In this document: one piece after another, positions 36,553-45,742 of the stretch
Position numbering within the stretch: position 1 is the stretch's first letter
How the letters are laid out: the number at the start of each line of letters is the position of its first letter
Assembly: GCA_947475765.1 (NCBI GenBank)
Contig: CANJMM010000007.1
Location: forward strand, 1-55,804
Direction: 5' to 3'
Length of the DNA stretch: 55,804 bases
Origin: Legionellales bacterium
Lineage (GTDB): Bacteria; Pseudomonadota; Gammaproteobacteria; Berkiellales; Berkiellaceae
Program-made: the position numbers and the translations under genes
Notes under the pieces: model-generated
What the model saw: only the letters and a program-made list of their open reading frames with translations
What the model was told of the DNA's origin: nothing
Database searches by the model: none

Positions 36553-37591
36553 TATTATGTTGTATGATTTATTCAGATCTATGTTATTTCAGTTACCCGC
36601 AGAATTGAGTCATGATATGGCCCTATGGGCTTTAAAAAATGGGGGGCAATATTTTATTCCTTCTGTTCTTACGCCATCTCAGCATCTCAATCCAGTTAAA
36701 ATAGCCAATTTACATTTTCCGAATAAAATAGGCTTGGCGGCAGGTTTAGACAAACAAGCAACTTGTATTCCGGCTTGGCAAAAAATGGGCTTTGGCTTTA
36801 TTGAGTTGGGTACAGTCACCCCTCAGCCTCAAGCCGGCAATGCAAAGCCCAGATTATTTAGATACCTAGAAGACAAGGCTATTATTAATCGTTTTGGTTT
36901 TAACAGCTGTGGCATAGATCAATTTTTAGAGAATTTATCCCGATTTGTTAAAAATCAAAAAAAATGTTTATGGGGTATTAACATAGGCAAAAATAAACAT
37001 ACAGATAATAACTTGGCTTATCAAGATTATTGTTTGTGTTTAGAAAAAGCCTATTTTTTAGCCGATTATATTACAGTAAATATTTCTTCGCCTAATACGC
37101 AAGATTTAAGATCTTTACAAGAGCCAGATAATTTGTCAAAATTATTAGATAAAATTTTGACAACACGCCTAAAATTAGAACAAGAATATGCTAAATATGT
37201 CCCCTTGTTTATTAAAATTTCGCCTGATTTAACAGACAGCGATTTAAAATCTATTTTAAATATTTTAATGAGCAGAAAAATAGACGCAGTTATTACCACC
37301 AATACCACCATTTGGCGGCCAGCAGTTCAGACCTCTCAAAAAAATGCCGAGGCATTTTATGCTCAATCGGGGGGCTTAAGTGGCAATCCATTATTTGATT
37401 TGTCCTTAGGGTGTTTAAAAAAATGTGCCGATATTACTTCGGGAAATTTACCGATTATTGCTTCAGGTGGTATCGATTCGGTTGCTGCTGCCAAGCTTAA
37501 GCTGGCAGCAGGTGCAACACTCGTACAAATTTATTCTGGCCTAATTTATCATGGCCCAAAATTAGTACGAGAATTAATAACCGAGCTATGA
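36539..37591 (+). CDS. pyrD: Dihydroorotate dehydrogenase (quinone), class 2
   Basis: 350 aa, class 2 length. This inner-membrane-associated flavoprotein oxidises dihydroorotate to orotate with quinone. The N-terminal amphipathic helices (DLFRSMLFQLPAELSHDMAL) are the membrane- and quinone-binding part. Conserved segments are IGLAAGLDKQA (about 64-74), RFGFNSCG (FMN site) and YITVNISSPNTQDLR with the catalytic Ser. LFIKISPDL, ITTNTT and PIIASGGIDS also match. It overlaps the end of gdhB by 14 bp, implying translational coupling; ATG 36545 is a possible alternative start. Confidence 0.96.
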   Translation: MAMFNIMLYDLFRSMLFQLPAELSHDMALWALKNGGQYFIPSVLTPSQHLNPVKIANLHFPNKIGLAAGLDKQATCIPAWQKMGFGFIELGTVTPQPQAGNAKPRLFRYLEDKAIINRFGFNSCGIDQFLENLSRFVKNQKKCLWGINIGKNKHTDNNLAYQDYCLCLEKAYFLADYITVNISSPNTQDLRSLQEPDNLSKLLDKILTTRLKLEQEYAKYVPLFIKISPDLTDSDLKSILNILMSRKIDAVITTNTTIWRPAVQTSQKNAEAFYAQSGGLSGNPLFDLSLGCLKKCADITSGNLPIIASGGIDSVAAAKLKLAAGATLVQIYSGLIYHGPKLVRELITEL

Positions 37592-37611
37592 TTCATGTCG
37601 GTTTTAATGCC

Positions 37612-38481
37612 TTAAAAATTTTGGGTATTAAATATTTCTTCCTGCTCTTCATCTTGTTTTAGTTTTAAGGTTTTCTCAGGAAAAATAGGCGCATGAAGTG
37701 CTGATTTTTTAGGGGTAAACTGTTCAATTCTGTTAAAAATTCGGGTAAATTGATGCGTAATAGGTGCATCTTTGTCAAAATAGATTAACGGCATGCAAGC
37801 ATCATGAGATTCTCGCACTTTCATACTGGTATGAATATAGGGCTCGATAATCGTTAAGCCTTCGGCAGAGATCTCTGCAATTTGTTTTTGTGGCAAATAC
37901 GCATTTTCAACATATTGGTTTACAATAACGCCCTCTACCTGGAGCTTGGCATGATATAACGTACGAACGTCATTAATGCCTTTTAACAAATGATAAATAG
38001 CTTGCCGAGAGAATAAATCACAATCAAAGGGAATCAAACAGCTCTCACAAGCGATGAGTGCAGAGCGAGTGAAATAATTAAAAGCAGGGGGCGTATCAAT
38101 GTAAACCCTATCAAAATCTTGAATTTTATCAAGCAAGCTTCTAATTTTATATAATTTACCCTGTTCTTCTAGAGGGGGGAGTAATTCACTTAATTCTGCA
38201 CTAGCAGGAATGACATATAAATTTGGATAGGGCGCCGGATGAATATATTGGCGAGCTTTATTGCCATCAAAGCTTAAATTGAGTATTTCAGAAAAATACT
38301 CAGTAATCCCAGTTTGTATGCGATGACCATTTTGCCCCATTAAATAATGGGTAGAATTTGCCTGTGGGTCTAGGTCAACCAGCAAAGTTTTTAAGCCCTT
38401 GGAGGCACTAATGGCCGCCAGATTACAGGTAATAGTAGATTTACCCACTCCGCCTTTTAAATTAAAGATAACTCGACGCAT
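37612..38481 (-). CDS. ParA family ATPase (orphan)
   Basis: 289 aa. Deviant Walker A KGGVGKST (9-16), LLVDLDPQANST (about 34-45, Walker A'/B region) and RVYIDTPPAF are all typical of ParA/Soj/MinD-like ATPases that dimerise on DNA or membrane to position cargo. No parB is adjacent, so this is not the chromosomal parAB pair. Orphan ParAs often position chemotaxis, flagellar or secretion complexes. The start is supported by GGAG seven bases upstream. It is 17 bp downstream of slt on the same strand. The C-terminal tail (about 255-289) is low-complexity and acidic. Confidence 0.88.
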   Translation of the reverse strand: MRRVIFNLKGGVGKSTITCNLAAISASKGLKTLLVDLDPQANSTHYLMGQNGHRIQTGITEYFSEILNLSFDGNKARQYIHPAPYPNLYVIPASAELSELLPPLEEQGKLYKIRSLLDKIQDFDRVYIDTPPAFNYFTRSALIACESCLIPFDCDLFSRQAIYHLLKGINDVRTLYHAKLQVEGVIVNQYVENAYLPQKQIAEISAEGLTIIEPYIHTSMKVRESHDACMPLIYFDKDAPITHQFTRIFNRIEQFTPKKSALHAPIFPEKTLKLKQDEEQEEIFNTQNF

Positions 38482-38498
38482 AGCATTTCTCCCGTAAA

Positions 38499-40523
38499 TT
38501 AGCTTGGAATTTTTGAAATATTAGGTAACATATTTTCTAAATCAACCGCCTTACCAAGTATGTTTTGATATATCCCGGTATAGGTAATAATATTTTGGAC
38601 ATAATGTCGCGTTTCTTCAAAAGGAATGTTTTCTATCCAAATATCAGCCGCCATGGTTTCAGGGGGAAGCCATTGCTTGATTCGCCCTGGCCCAGCATTA
38701 TAAGACGCAATAGCCAAAATCGGATTGTGCTGCATAAAATAATGTAAATATTTTAAATAGGCAGTACCCAGCTCTATGTTGACATTTGGATTGGTTAAAT
38801 TTTGCTTAGCGGGATGTTTCTTTTTTAAGTTAGTGGCCACTTCTTGGGCCGTTTTAGGCATCAGTTGCATTAAGCCCATGGCGCCTACAGGAGATTGGGC
38901 ATAGGGAATAAAAGTGCTTTCTTGACGCGTGAGCGCAAAAATCCAAGCAGGATCTAAATCATGTTTGATGGCTTCATGCATGATTTTAGGGTGATGGGCC
39001 AAGGGAAAACGAAGCCTCAGGGTAGCTTTGCTTTCTAAGCGGGTTAAGGGCGTTTTTGAAAAGGTTCTAATGCCCAAATCATGCCATTGCATCTCATGAG
39101 CGAATTGAGCCGCCTCAATTTTCTCTGGCTCGGTTAATAAGCTAATTTTATAAAACCATTCTCGTTTAGCCTGTTGAATACGAGAAAGCATAAATAAAGC
39201 TTTTATACGAGCAATACTCGCTTGTTCTTGAAAGGGTTTTTCTAGAGTTGGGCTGTTTTTTTTGGTCGGATTTTGTCTGTGTATGGCTGTAAGGGATAAA
39301 GGATGTTTGCAATAATGATGTGCAAGTAAACCATAAAAATGCTGCTGATGAAATAAGGCTTCAAACAAAGCAAGGGCTTCTTCTTTTTGCCCTAGTTCAT
39401 CTAATGCTCTGGCTTTCCAATATTGCCATCTAGGCTGCTGGCTGTCTTGTATAGGCAGTTTATTTATGCTCTGCAACACGGCTGTCCAATTTTGTTGAAA
39501 TAACGCATATCGAATATACCAACTCAGATACTCTGTGTCTTGATAAGATTCGGGGACTTGATCAAACCAATCTGTGGCCAGTGGACTGCGTTTTTTAGCC
39601 AAGCTGATAGCAAAGGCCCTGGCTATTTCATGTTGTTCAGGGCTAAATGACTCAAAATAAGGCGCCAGTTCAAGATAAAGTTGAGAGGCATAAGCCACAT
39701 CTTGTCTAATTAGGCGGATCATAGCATAAGCCATTATTTTTTTAATAAGCGGTACTTGATCATGCTCATAGGCATCTAAATCAAATAAGACAGTATCGCT
39801 AATTAAATTGGGCTGCTTATAAATTTTTAACCAGATCTTGAATAATTTTTTTTCTTCTATTGGAAGATAAGTGGCCGCTAATTTTGCGACATCGGGTTGT
39901 TTTTGTTTGAAGGCTTGTTCTATTCTATTCCAGATATCTGCATTCGTTAATTTATGTTGATTCAGCAATGCTGAAAAAATAGTTTCGCAACTTTGTGCTT
40001 GGGGTAAGCCATTATGCCAAAATGTGAGAGCAGGATATAATTCTGCTATGTCCTGATTTTTTTGGTAGGTTGCCCACAAAGCATAGCATTGATATTTATG
40101 TTCTTTTTCTTCTATTTTTTCTGTTTTTTCTTTTGCTTCATATAAAGTTAAATAATGCGACCAGTTTTTTTGATGCGCTTGTAATGCTAGAAATTGATCT
40201 GATAATTGTTTAGAAAGCGGGGAGTCGGCATATTTTTGAATAAAGTGTGTCACTTCCATCTGATTGGCACGATGCTGGCTGATTTCACGACTCAGTTTTT
40301 TATGAAGCAAATAGGGATATAAAGGATAGTGGGTTAATTTAGGCAGTGCCTTTTCAAACTTAGAAAAATGGCCTAGTTCAAATGCTTTTTCAGCTTCAAT
40401 AAACAGCTGACTAGGCGTTAAGATGGCTGCCGGGGGCTTAACAAACTTTTTTTTATGTTTTTTGGCCATGGCGGGAGCAGAAAAAAAAAGACACATAGCT
40501 AAAAAAAATAGGCTGATTTTCAT
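38499..40523 (-). CDS. slt: Soluble lytic murein transglycosylase
   Basis: 674 aa, similar to Slt70 (about 645 aa). Signal peptide at 1-20 ending APAMA, then a long alpha-helical superhelical (U-shaped) domain (about 40-490) and the C-terminal lysozyme-like SLT domain. Catalytic Glu535 is in TRQEST, followed by SPVGAMGLMQLMPKTA and AYLKYLHYFMQHNPILAIAS, with NAGPG near 617. It cleaves peptidoglycan glycan strands to 1,6-anhydro products in the periplasm. It links functionally with nagZ (52078), which recycles those products. Confidence 0.94.
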   Translation of the reverse strand: MKISLFFLAMCLFFSAPAMAKKHKKKFVKPPAAILTPSQLFIEAEKAFELGHFSKFEKALPKLTHYPLYPYLLHKKLSREISQHRANQMEVTHFIQKYADSPLSKQLSDQFLALQAHQKNWSHYLTLYEAKEKTEKIEEKEHKYQCYALWATYQKNQDIAELYPALTFWHNGLPQAQSCETIFSALLNQHKLTNADIWNRIEQAFKQKQPDVAKLAATYLPIEEKKLFKIWLKIYKQPNLISDTVLFDLDAYEHDQVPLIKKIMAYAMIRLIRQDVAYASQLYLELAPYFESFSPEQHEIARAFAISLAKKRSPLATDWFDQVPESYQDTEYLSWYIRYALFQQNWTAVLQSINKLPIQDSQQPRWQYWKARALDELGQKEEALALFEALFHQQHFYGLLAHHYCKHPLSLTAIHRQNPTKKNSPTLEKPFQEQASIARIKALFMLSRIQQAKREWFYKISLLTEPEKIEAAQFAHEMQWHDLGIRTFSKTPLTRLESKATLRLRFPLAHHPKIMHEAIKHDLDPAWIFALTRQESTFIPYAQSPVGAMGLMQLMPKTAQEVATNLKKKHPAKQNLTNPNVNIELGTAYLKYLHYFMQHNPILAIASYNAGPGRIKQWLPPETMAADIWIENIPFEETRHYVQNIITYTGIYQNILGKAVDLENMLPNISKIPS

Positions 40524-40622
40524 TTTTTTATATCACAGTAAACCCTAAATAAGCAGCTTAAAAAGCTACTTGATTAAATAAAACTTAATAAAGTAGCTAA
40601 ATAAATTTTTGATTTCAGTAAA

Positions 40623-41264
40623 CTAGAGTTTAAAGTGCGTTCGAATTACCCCAACTGCAATTGCATCAAGACTAAATTGATTTTGCTGGAAGGGCGCAAT
40701 TCTAATGGTTGGGCAATTGGGATCTTCTCCCGTTAAAATATAATCTGTTCCGTCTTTTTTATATTTTCGAACATAAGCTTGATTATTGTAACGGCAAAAA
40801 ATAAGCTGATCAGCTTCAGCATGCCCTGCACAAGAAAAAGCAATTAAGTCATTGTTGTAAATCCCCATGCCAGATAAAAAATTACCTTGCATGCGCCAAA
40901 GAAAATCAGGCTTACTTTGAAAGCAGCTGGGGTCGATTTGTAAGCGACCTTCAAAGTTATCTGGACTCAAAATAGGTTGATCGGCTTTAAGTTGATTGAC
41001 AATGGGAAAACCAGCGCTTGTCAACAAGGAGGCCTTAATTTTAATGCCACGTGAAGTGCCTGGAGAGAGAGAAATGGCCCCTTTTTTAGCTAAGGCCTTT
41101 AAGTGATCTTCCGCCGCATTCACAGAACGAAAACCGAGTGTCCTGGCTATTTCTGCCCGGGTAGGGGGCGCGCCAGTATGCTCAATATGCTGTTGTATTA
41201 CTTTTAGTACTTCTGCCTGTCTAGGTGTCAATTCCGTTGACCGAGTCGAGGGATTGCTCGTCAT
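40623..41264 (-). CDS. lexA: LexA-family repressor lacking autocleavage residues
   Basis: 213 aa from ATG 41264, chosen because AGGAG lies six bases upstream; the longer frame to 41330 has no such site. The N-terminal winged helix is very close to E. coli LexA (PPTRAEIARTLGFRSVNAAE, 33-52; HLKALAKKGAI, 54-64; SRGIKI, 71-76). The S24-like C-terminal half aligns throughout, but three key positions differ. The Ala-Gly cleavage site is Ala94-Asp95 (LKADQP), the nucleophile Ser119 is Phe129 (GNFLSGMGI in place of G-x-S-M-x-x-x-GI), and catalytic Lys156 is Arg166 (VRKYKK). RecA-stimulated self-cleavage should therefore be impossible. No CTGT-N8-ACAG box is visible upstream. Confidence 0.9.
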   Translation of the reverse strand: MTSNPSTRSTELTPRQAEVLKVIQQHIEHTGAPPTRAEIARTLGFRSVNAAEDHLKALAKKGAISLSPGTSRGIKIKASLLTSAGFPIVNQLKADQPILSPDNFEGRLQIDPSCFQSKPDFLWRMQGNFLSGMGIYNNDLIAFSCAGHAEADQLIFCRYNNQAYVRKYKKDGTDYILTGEDPNCPTIRIAPFQQNQFSLDAIAVGVIRTHFKL

Positions 41265-41440
41265 AGCCCACTCCTGATGATATTTACAGAAAAATATTAT
41301 AGACGTTTCGTTGTATATGCGCCATCTCATATACCTATAAACTTAGATTTAATTGTAGCTGCTATTGCAACAATTTGCTTTACTTATAATAGCTAGTTTA
41401 GTAAGATATTAGGTTTCAAACTAAAAGAGATGTTTCCTGA

Positions 41441-42754
41441 ATGCCTAATTCACCGCCTCAGCACGCTTTATTAAATGAACCAGACTTTCGATTGAATGCC
41501 AAGGCTCTGAGTCAGGGTTTTTTGCTGAGAATCAGAATGCAGAGGCCCGCGCGCAGTGAAAAGGTGTGTTACGCAACTTTTCAAGCCAATACCGGGGAGA
41601 TACGCCCTATCACCCCCCCTGAAAAAGCTAAAAGACTAAAAAAGTCAATTTTTCTTGAAAATTACTGTTTCTCTCCCCAAGGTAGGAACCCTGCGAATCT
41701 GCAGCAGATTCATGTTAATACACCAAATGGCAGCAAATTAACTACCCAAAGCGTGCTGGCTAGCCTGATGAGCCCTCAGGGTAATCATCGGCATGATATT
41801 TTACAGTTAAAACAGGAAAACAGTGCAGGGTCTAATGCGATTCACTGTGATCTCACAGATATGGAAGCATTTTTAAAAAGAGAAAGCGAGAGCAAGGGAA
41901 GGGGACATCTATCTGAATTTAGAGGGGGAGCTATTATATTAACGCCCCGGGATGTTTTGCACCGTGCCTGTAAAAATAAAAAAACAGGTGGACATCGTAG
42001 TTTAACTGCTCAGCCACGTCAGGTAATGAACAAAAAGTCAGCAGCCGATATCGCTTGCGAGGGCGAATTTTTTAACAAAACATGCAATCGTTGGGAGTGG
42101 GGGCATTTATTCCCGGCAGGCGGCAGCCCCCAAGGCGCAGAGGTGAATTTAGATCCTTATAATTTTTTAGCCATGCCAGCTTCATTGAATACCTGGCAAA
42201 TGGTACCAGAAATGATAGCAAGGCATCTGGCCGCACTGGGCTTTAAGGTAAATTATACTATTTCAGCAAGCGCTGAGCCCACTCACGAGGGGAAGTTTGG
42301 TTTTGTGGCCAACGAAATTTATATCTCAATAAGCTTGATAGAAAAAAAAGGGCACTTGAAAGCAGAGTTTTTCACCACACGTAAAACGCATGTTAAGCCT
42401 TGTATTTTTGATGCAATGGTGATATTAAACGAGTTTTATAAATTAGCCGAAAAACCGATTCCAGCTGATCTTGCCCAAAAATTCCAAGAAGATTTGACTA
42501 AAACATTAGATGAAATGCAAAAAGTAGCGCCAAAAGAACATTTTGAAAGCCCAGAGAAAGTACAGCAGCCTGTTCAGTATCCTTATGTTGCTTATCATCC
42601 TGTCCTGCGCTTTAGTCCAAGTCAGTCAATTCGTCCTGATTTTGATAAAGTTATATCAAAAAAAGAAAAGCAAGCAAAACGGAAACAAGCAGAACAAGCG
42701 CTTGAAGCAGAGATGCCTGATTTGCCCATTAGCCCCAAAAAAATCAAAAAATAA
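41441..42754 (+). CDS. Predicted His-Me-finger (Serratia nuclease-like) endonuclease, possible effector
   Basis: 437 aa, no close family recognised. Residues 218-257 carry WEWGHLFPAGG (His222), PYNFLAMPASLNTW (Asn241, Asn250) and PE (Glu257). In Serratia nuclease the corresponding residues are His89, Asn110, Asn119 and Glu127; His-to-Asn and Asn-to-Asn spacings (19 and 9, versus 21 and 9) agree well, while the Arg of DRGH is Trp here. This suggests a DNA/RNA non-specific endonuclease-like domain. There is no signal peptide. The C-terminus (about 405-437) is lysine-rich and ends SPKKIKK, like a nuclear localisation signal. It is divergent from lexA and convergent with the gene at 42762 (7-bp gap). 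Confidence 0.55.
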   Translation: MPNSPPQHALLNEPDFRLNAKALSQGFLLRIRMQRPARSEKVCYATFQANTGEIRPITPPEKAKRLKKSIFLENYCFSPQGRNPANLQQIHVNTPNGSKLTTQSVLASLMSPQGNHRHDILQLKQENSAGSNAIHCDLTDMEAFLKRESESKGRGHLSEFRGGAIILTPRDVLHRACKNKKTGGHRSLTAQPRQVMNKKSAADIACEGEFFNKTCNRWEWGHLFPAGGSPQGAEVNLDPYNFLAMPASLNTWQMVPEMIARHLAALGFKVNYTISASAEPTHEGKFGFVANEIYISISLIEKKGHLKAEFFTTRKTHVKPCIFDAMVILNEFYKLAEKPIPADLAQKFQEDLTKTLDEMQKVAPKEHFESPEKVQQPVQYPYVAYHPVLRFSPSQSIRPDFDKVISKKEKQAKRKQAEQALEAEMPDLPISPKKIKK

Positions 42755-42761
42755 GATAAAT

Positions 42762-43061
42762 TTACTCATCTTCGTCTAATTTAATATCATCCAGGGGATT
42801 AGAATAATCATACTCCATAGGCTCATCAAATAGGTCGAGGTCCTCTTTGCTCATTTCAAAGGGACCAGACCAATCTTCAGGCGCAGCAATTTCGACGAGT
42901 TCTAAGCTATACCAAGCCTCTAAATCCAGACCTTCTATTTCTCCATCAAAGTACTGTATCTCAACCCCACTGTCTTTATCTAAGGCAACAACCTCAAATA
43001 TAGCCATTCTTAAGGCATCTTGATACCAGTGTCCAATATTTGGGGATTCATGGTTTTTCAT
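42762..43061 (-). CDS. Small acidic conserved protein (DUF6763-like)
   Basis: 99 aa from ATG 43061; a TTG one codon upstream (43062-43064) is the alternative start and sits at a better distance (7 nt) from AGGAG. Strongly acidic, with MAIFEVVALDKDSGVEIQYF (19-38) followed by DGEIEGLDLEAWYSLELVEI, and a tail rich in Asp/Glu. This pattern recalls the DUF6763 family of small gammaproteobacterial proteins, a recollection rather than a search result. The function is unknown. It is convergent with the nuclease-like gene. Confidence 0.6.
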   Translation of the reverse strand: MKNHESPNIGHWYQDALRMAIFEVVALDKDSGVEIQYFDGEIEGLDLEAWYSLELVEIAAPEDWSGPFEMSKEDLDLFDEPMEYDYSNPLDDIKLDEDE

Positions 43062-43258
43062 CAATTTTAGGCTCCTATTATGTTATTGACCACATAAGTA
43101 CACAAAAAGTTTAATGATTCTTATTTTTTTTCAAATAAGTTATTTTCCCCAGTTATTTTTAGGAAAATTATTAACTAAACTTAATAGGGTTGTTCTGTGT
43201 ACTAGAACTCATAAAAATAAAAAAGATTAGAGCTTAGAAAATAGGTTAGGAGTTTAAG

Positions 43259-45742
43259 ATGCTGATAATGCTTCAAATTATATTACTGATAGGGGTATTA
43301 TTGGGCTTAGCCTATTATAAAGCACCACAGGCCTTGTTTAGTGCCGCCCTAGGCTTATTGTTATTTAGTTGGCAATTATGGGGGGGCTTAGGGTATGTGG
43401 GCTTAGTCCTTTGGCCTGTTTATTTTGCCTATACTGTTTTTTTTCATACGCCTTATTTAAGACAAACTTATTTTATTGCCCCTGTGCTGCGTTACTTTCA
43501 AATTGCCCTTCCGCCCATGAGCAAAACTGAACGAGAGGCCTTAGAATCAGGCGATAAATGGATAGAGGCAGATTTAATCAACGGCCATATTCATTGGTCA
43601 GCTATTTTAAATGCACCCTATTCGACGCTGAATCAAACAGAACAAGATTTTTTAGAAAATCAAACCGAAAAATTTTGTCAAAACTTAGACGATTGGCAAA
43701 TGAGTCAAGACGGCGATATGCCTCCTGCAGCTTGGTTATATTTAAAGCAAGAAGGCTTTTTTGGGATGAGCATTCCTACGCAATTTGGGGGCTTAGGTTT
43801 TTCTGCGCAAGCGCATTCTTGTATTATCAGCAAAATTGCGACGCGTTCTTGCGCTGCAGCCGTCAGTGTCATGGTGCCTAATTCATTAGGGCCAGGAGAA
43901 TTATTAGTACACTATGGCACCGAACAACAAAAAGCCTATTATTTGCCCAGATTGGCCAAAGGCGAAGAAATACCTTGCTTTGCCTTAACCGGTATACACT
44001 CAGGCAGTGATGCAACAAATATGAGTGATATAGGCGTGATTTGTCGAGGGAACTTTGAAGGCAAAGAAATATTAGGGGTGAAGCTTTCTTGGGATAAACG
44101 CTATATTACTTTAGCGCCTATTGCGACTTTATTAGGCTTAGCACTTAAGTTAAGCGATCCAGATTGTTTGCTGGGTCAAACCAAGGAATTAGGCATTACT
44201 TTATTTTTATTGCCCACACAAACACCCGGGGTCAACATAGGCCGCCGACATAATCCCATGAATATGGCTTTTATGAATGGCCCTACCTCAGGAAAAGAGG
44301 TGTTTGTGCCGCTCGATTATATTATTGGCGGGGCAGATTATATTGGCAAAGGCTGGAAGATGTTGGTCGAATGCCTATCTGTAGGCAGAGGCATTTCTTT
44401 ACCGGCTTTATCTAGCGCTTCGGCGCAACTGGCTTACCGGACAACAGGTGCCTATGCTCGAATTCGTCAGCAATTTGGGTTACCTATTGGTTATTTTGAG
44501 GGCGTAGAAGAGCTACTGGCTAAAATAGGGGGCTTAACCTATCAATTAGAAGCAACGCGTATGCTCACCGTATCGGCTATTGACGCTCAAATTAAGCCTG
44601 CTGTAGTCACAGCCATAGCCAAATATCATATGACAGAAATGTCAAGAAAAGTGATCACTTGCGCCATGGATATTCATGGGGGCAAAGCCATTATGCAAGG
44701 TCCGGCAAATTATTTAGCCAAAGCCTATCAGGGGCTGCCTATCAGTATTACTGTAGAAGGCGCCAATATTTTAACCCGTAATTTAATTATTTTTGGTCAA
44801 GGCGCATTTAGAAGCCATCATTTTATTCAAAAAGAAATAGCCATAGCAACAAGTGACACATTAAGCCAGCCACAAAAAATCAAACAGTTTGATAAAATAT
44901 TATCTAAACATATTAGCCAGACGCTGAGAAACCAAGCAGGGTTAATTTTTAGCATGTTAAGCCGAGGCCATTTCATGGGGTATCCGGTTGATAACCAGAT
45001 AAATAACCAGACAGATAGCCAGGCTGAGATGAAAAAATATTATAAAAAAATCAACTGGTTTGCTTATGCTTTAGCCTATTGCACAGACATCGCCATGTTG
45101 TTATTAGGTGGCAAACTAAAAAGAAAAGAAAGATTGTCTGCACGTTTAGGCGATGTGTTAAGCCAGTTATATTTGGCCATTGCGGTTTTAAAATATTATA
45201 CGCAAAATGATACAGATAAAAAAACAAATGAAAAAAGAGAAGCCGAGCGGGCACATGCTATTTGGGCACTCGATAACAGCTTGTTTGAAGCGCAAAAGGC
45301 TTTGGTTCATTTTTACGATAATTTTCCTTTAAAATGGGTAGGTAAACTCTTAAAAATAATGACTTTTGGCTTAAGCTTGCCTTGTAAAGCCCCTAGCGAC
45401 TCAGTAGAACATACAGTGGCAAACAGTATGTTATTTATCTCAGATTTGAGAGAGCGCTTAACGCATTTATGTTTTATGGGCAATCAAAAAAACGATGCTT
45501 TATTTCAACTTGAAAATGCCTTTCATAAAATAATGGCGGCCGAGCCCTTGATTAAAAAACTCAAAACTGCCAATCTAGATATCACACAAGCTTTAGAACA
45601 AAGTGTGATAACAGAACATGAGGCTGTGTTATTACGCGAAGCCCTCAATGCACGAGATGGCGTGATTCAAGTAGACGATTTTGATTCTCATAACACCAAG
45701 GAAACAAACCATGCAAAACCTCACGCCACACAATGCCGCTAA
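43259..45742 (+). CDS. fadE: Acyl-CoA dehydrogenase FadE
   Basis: 827 aa, close to E. coli FadE (814 aa). It catalyses the first oxidation of fatty acyl-CoA to trans-2-enoyl-CoA. N-terminal membrane segments (about 1-65) anchor the enzyme. The acyl-CoA dehydrogenase domains follow (ALTGIHSGSDATN, about 240-252; VEGANILTRNLIIFGQGAFR, about 499-518), then the FadE-specific C-terminal domain. A repeat-like insert (DNQINNQTDSQ, about 579-589) sits in that domain. AGGAG (43248-43252), six bases upstream, fixes the start. The coding end overlaps fadI by 32 bp. A G7 tract lies at 43380-43386. Confidence 0.96.
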   Translation: MLIMLQIILLIGVLLGLAYYKAPQALFSAALGLLLFSWQLWGGLGYVGLVLWPVYFAYTVFFHTPYLRQTYFIAPVLRYFQIALPPMSKTEREALESGDKWIEADLINGHIHWSAILNAPYSTLNQTEQDFLENQTEKFCQNLDDWQMSQDGDMPPAAWLYLKQEGFFGMSIPTQFGGLGFSAQAHSCIISKIATRSCAAAVSVMVPNSLGPGELLVHYGTEQQKAYYLPRLAKGEEIPCFALTGIHSGSDATNMSDIGVICRGNFEGKEILGVKLSWDKRYITLAPIATLLGLALKLSDPDCLLGQTKELGITLFLLPTQTPGVNIGRRHNPMNMAFMNGPTSGKEVFVPLDYIIGGADYIGKGWKMLVECLSVGRGISLPALSSASAQLAYRTTGAYARIRQQFGLPIGYFEGVEELLAKIGGLTYQLEATRMLTVSAIDAQIKPAVVTAIAKYHMTEMSRKVITCAMDIHGGKAIMQGPANYLAKAYQGLPISITVEGANILTRNLIIFGQGAFRSHHFIQKEIAIATSDTLSQPQKIKQFDKILSKHISQTLRNQAGLIFSMLSRGHFMGYPVDNQINNQTDSQAEMKKYYKKINWFAYALAYCTDIAMLLLGGKLKRKERLSARLGDVLSQLYLAIAVLKYYTQNDTDKKTNEKREAERAHAIWALDNSLFEAQKALVHFYDNFPLKWVGKLLKIMTFGLSLPCKAPSDSVEHTVANSMLFISDLRERLTHLCFMGNQKNDALFQLENAFHKIMAAEPLIKKLKTANLDITQALEQSVITEHEAVLLREALNARDGVIQVDDFDSHNTKETNHAKPHATQCR

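Noticed and set aside
37612-38481. Chromosomal parA of the origin-segregation pair
   Set aside because: No parB or parS-like 16-bp palindromes nearby, and the neighbours are slt and pyrD.
41265-41330. N-terminal extension of lexA
   Set aside because: The extra residues do not resemble any LexA, and ATG 41264 carries a good AGGAG.
41265-41440. LexA box (CTGT-N8-ACAG) before lexA
   Set aside because: None is present. The closest symmetric element (ATTGT ... ACAAT around 41357-41379) has the wrong spacing and an asymmetric centre.
45681-45710. TTG start for fadI
   Set aside because: No ribosome site there, while ATG 45711 has AAGGAA at the right distance and gives the standard N-terminus.
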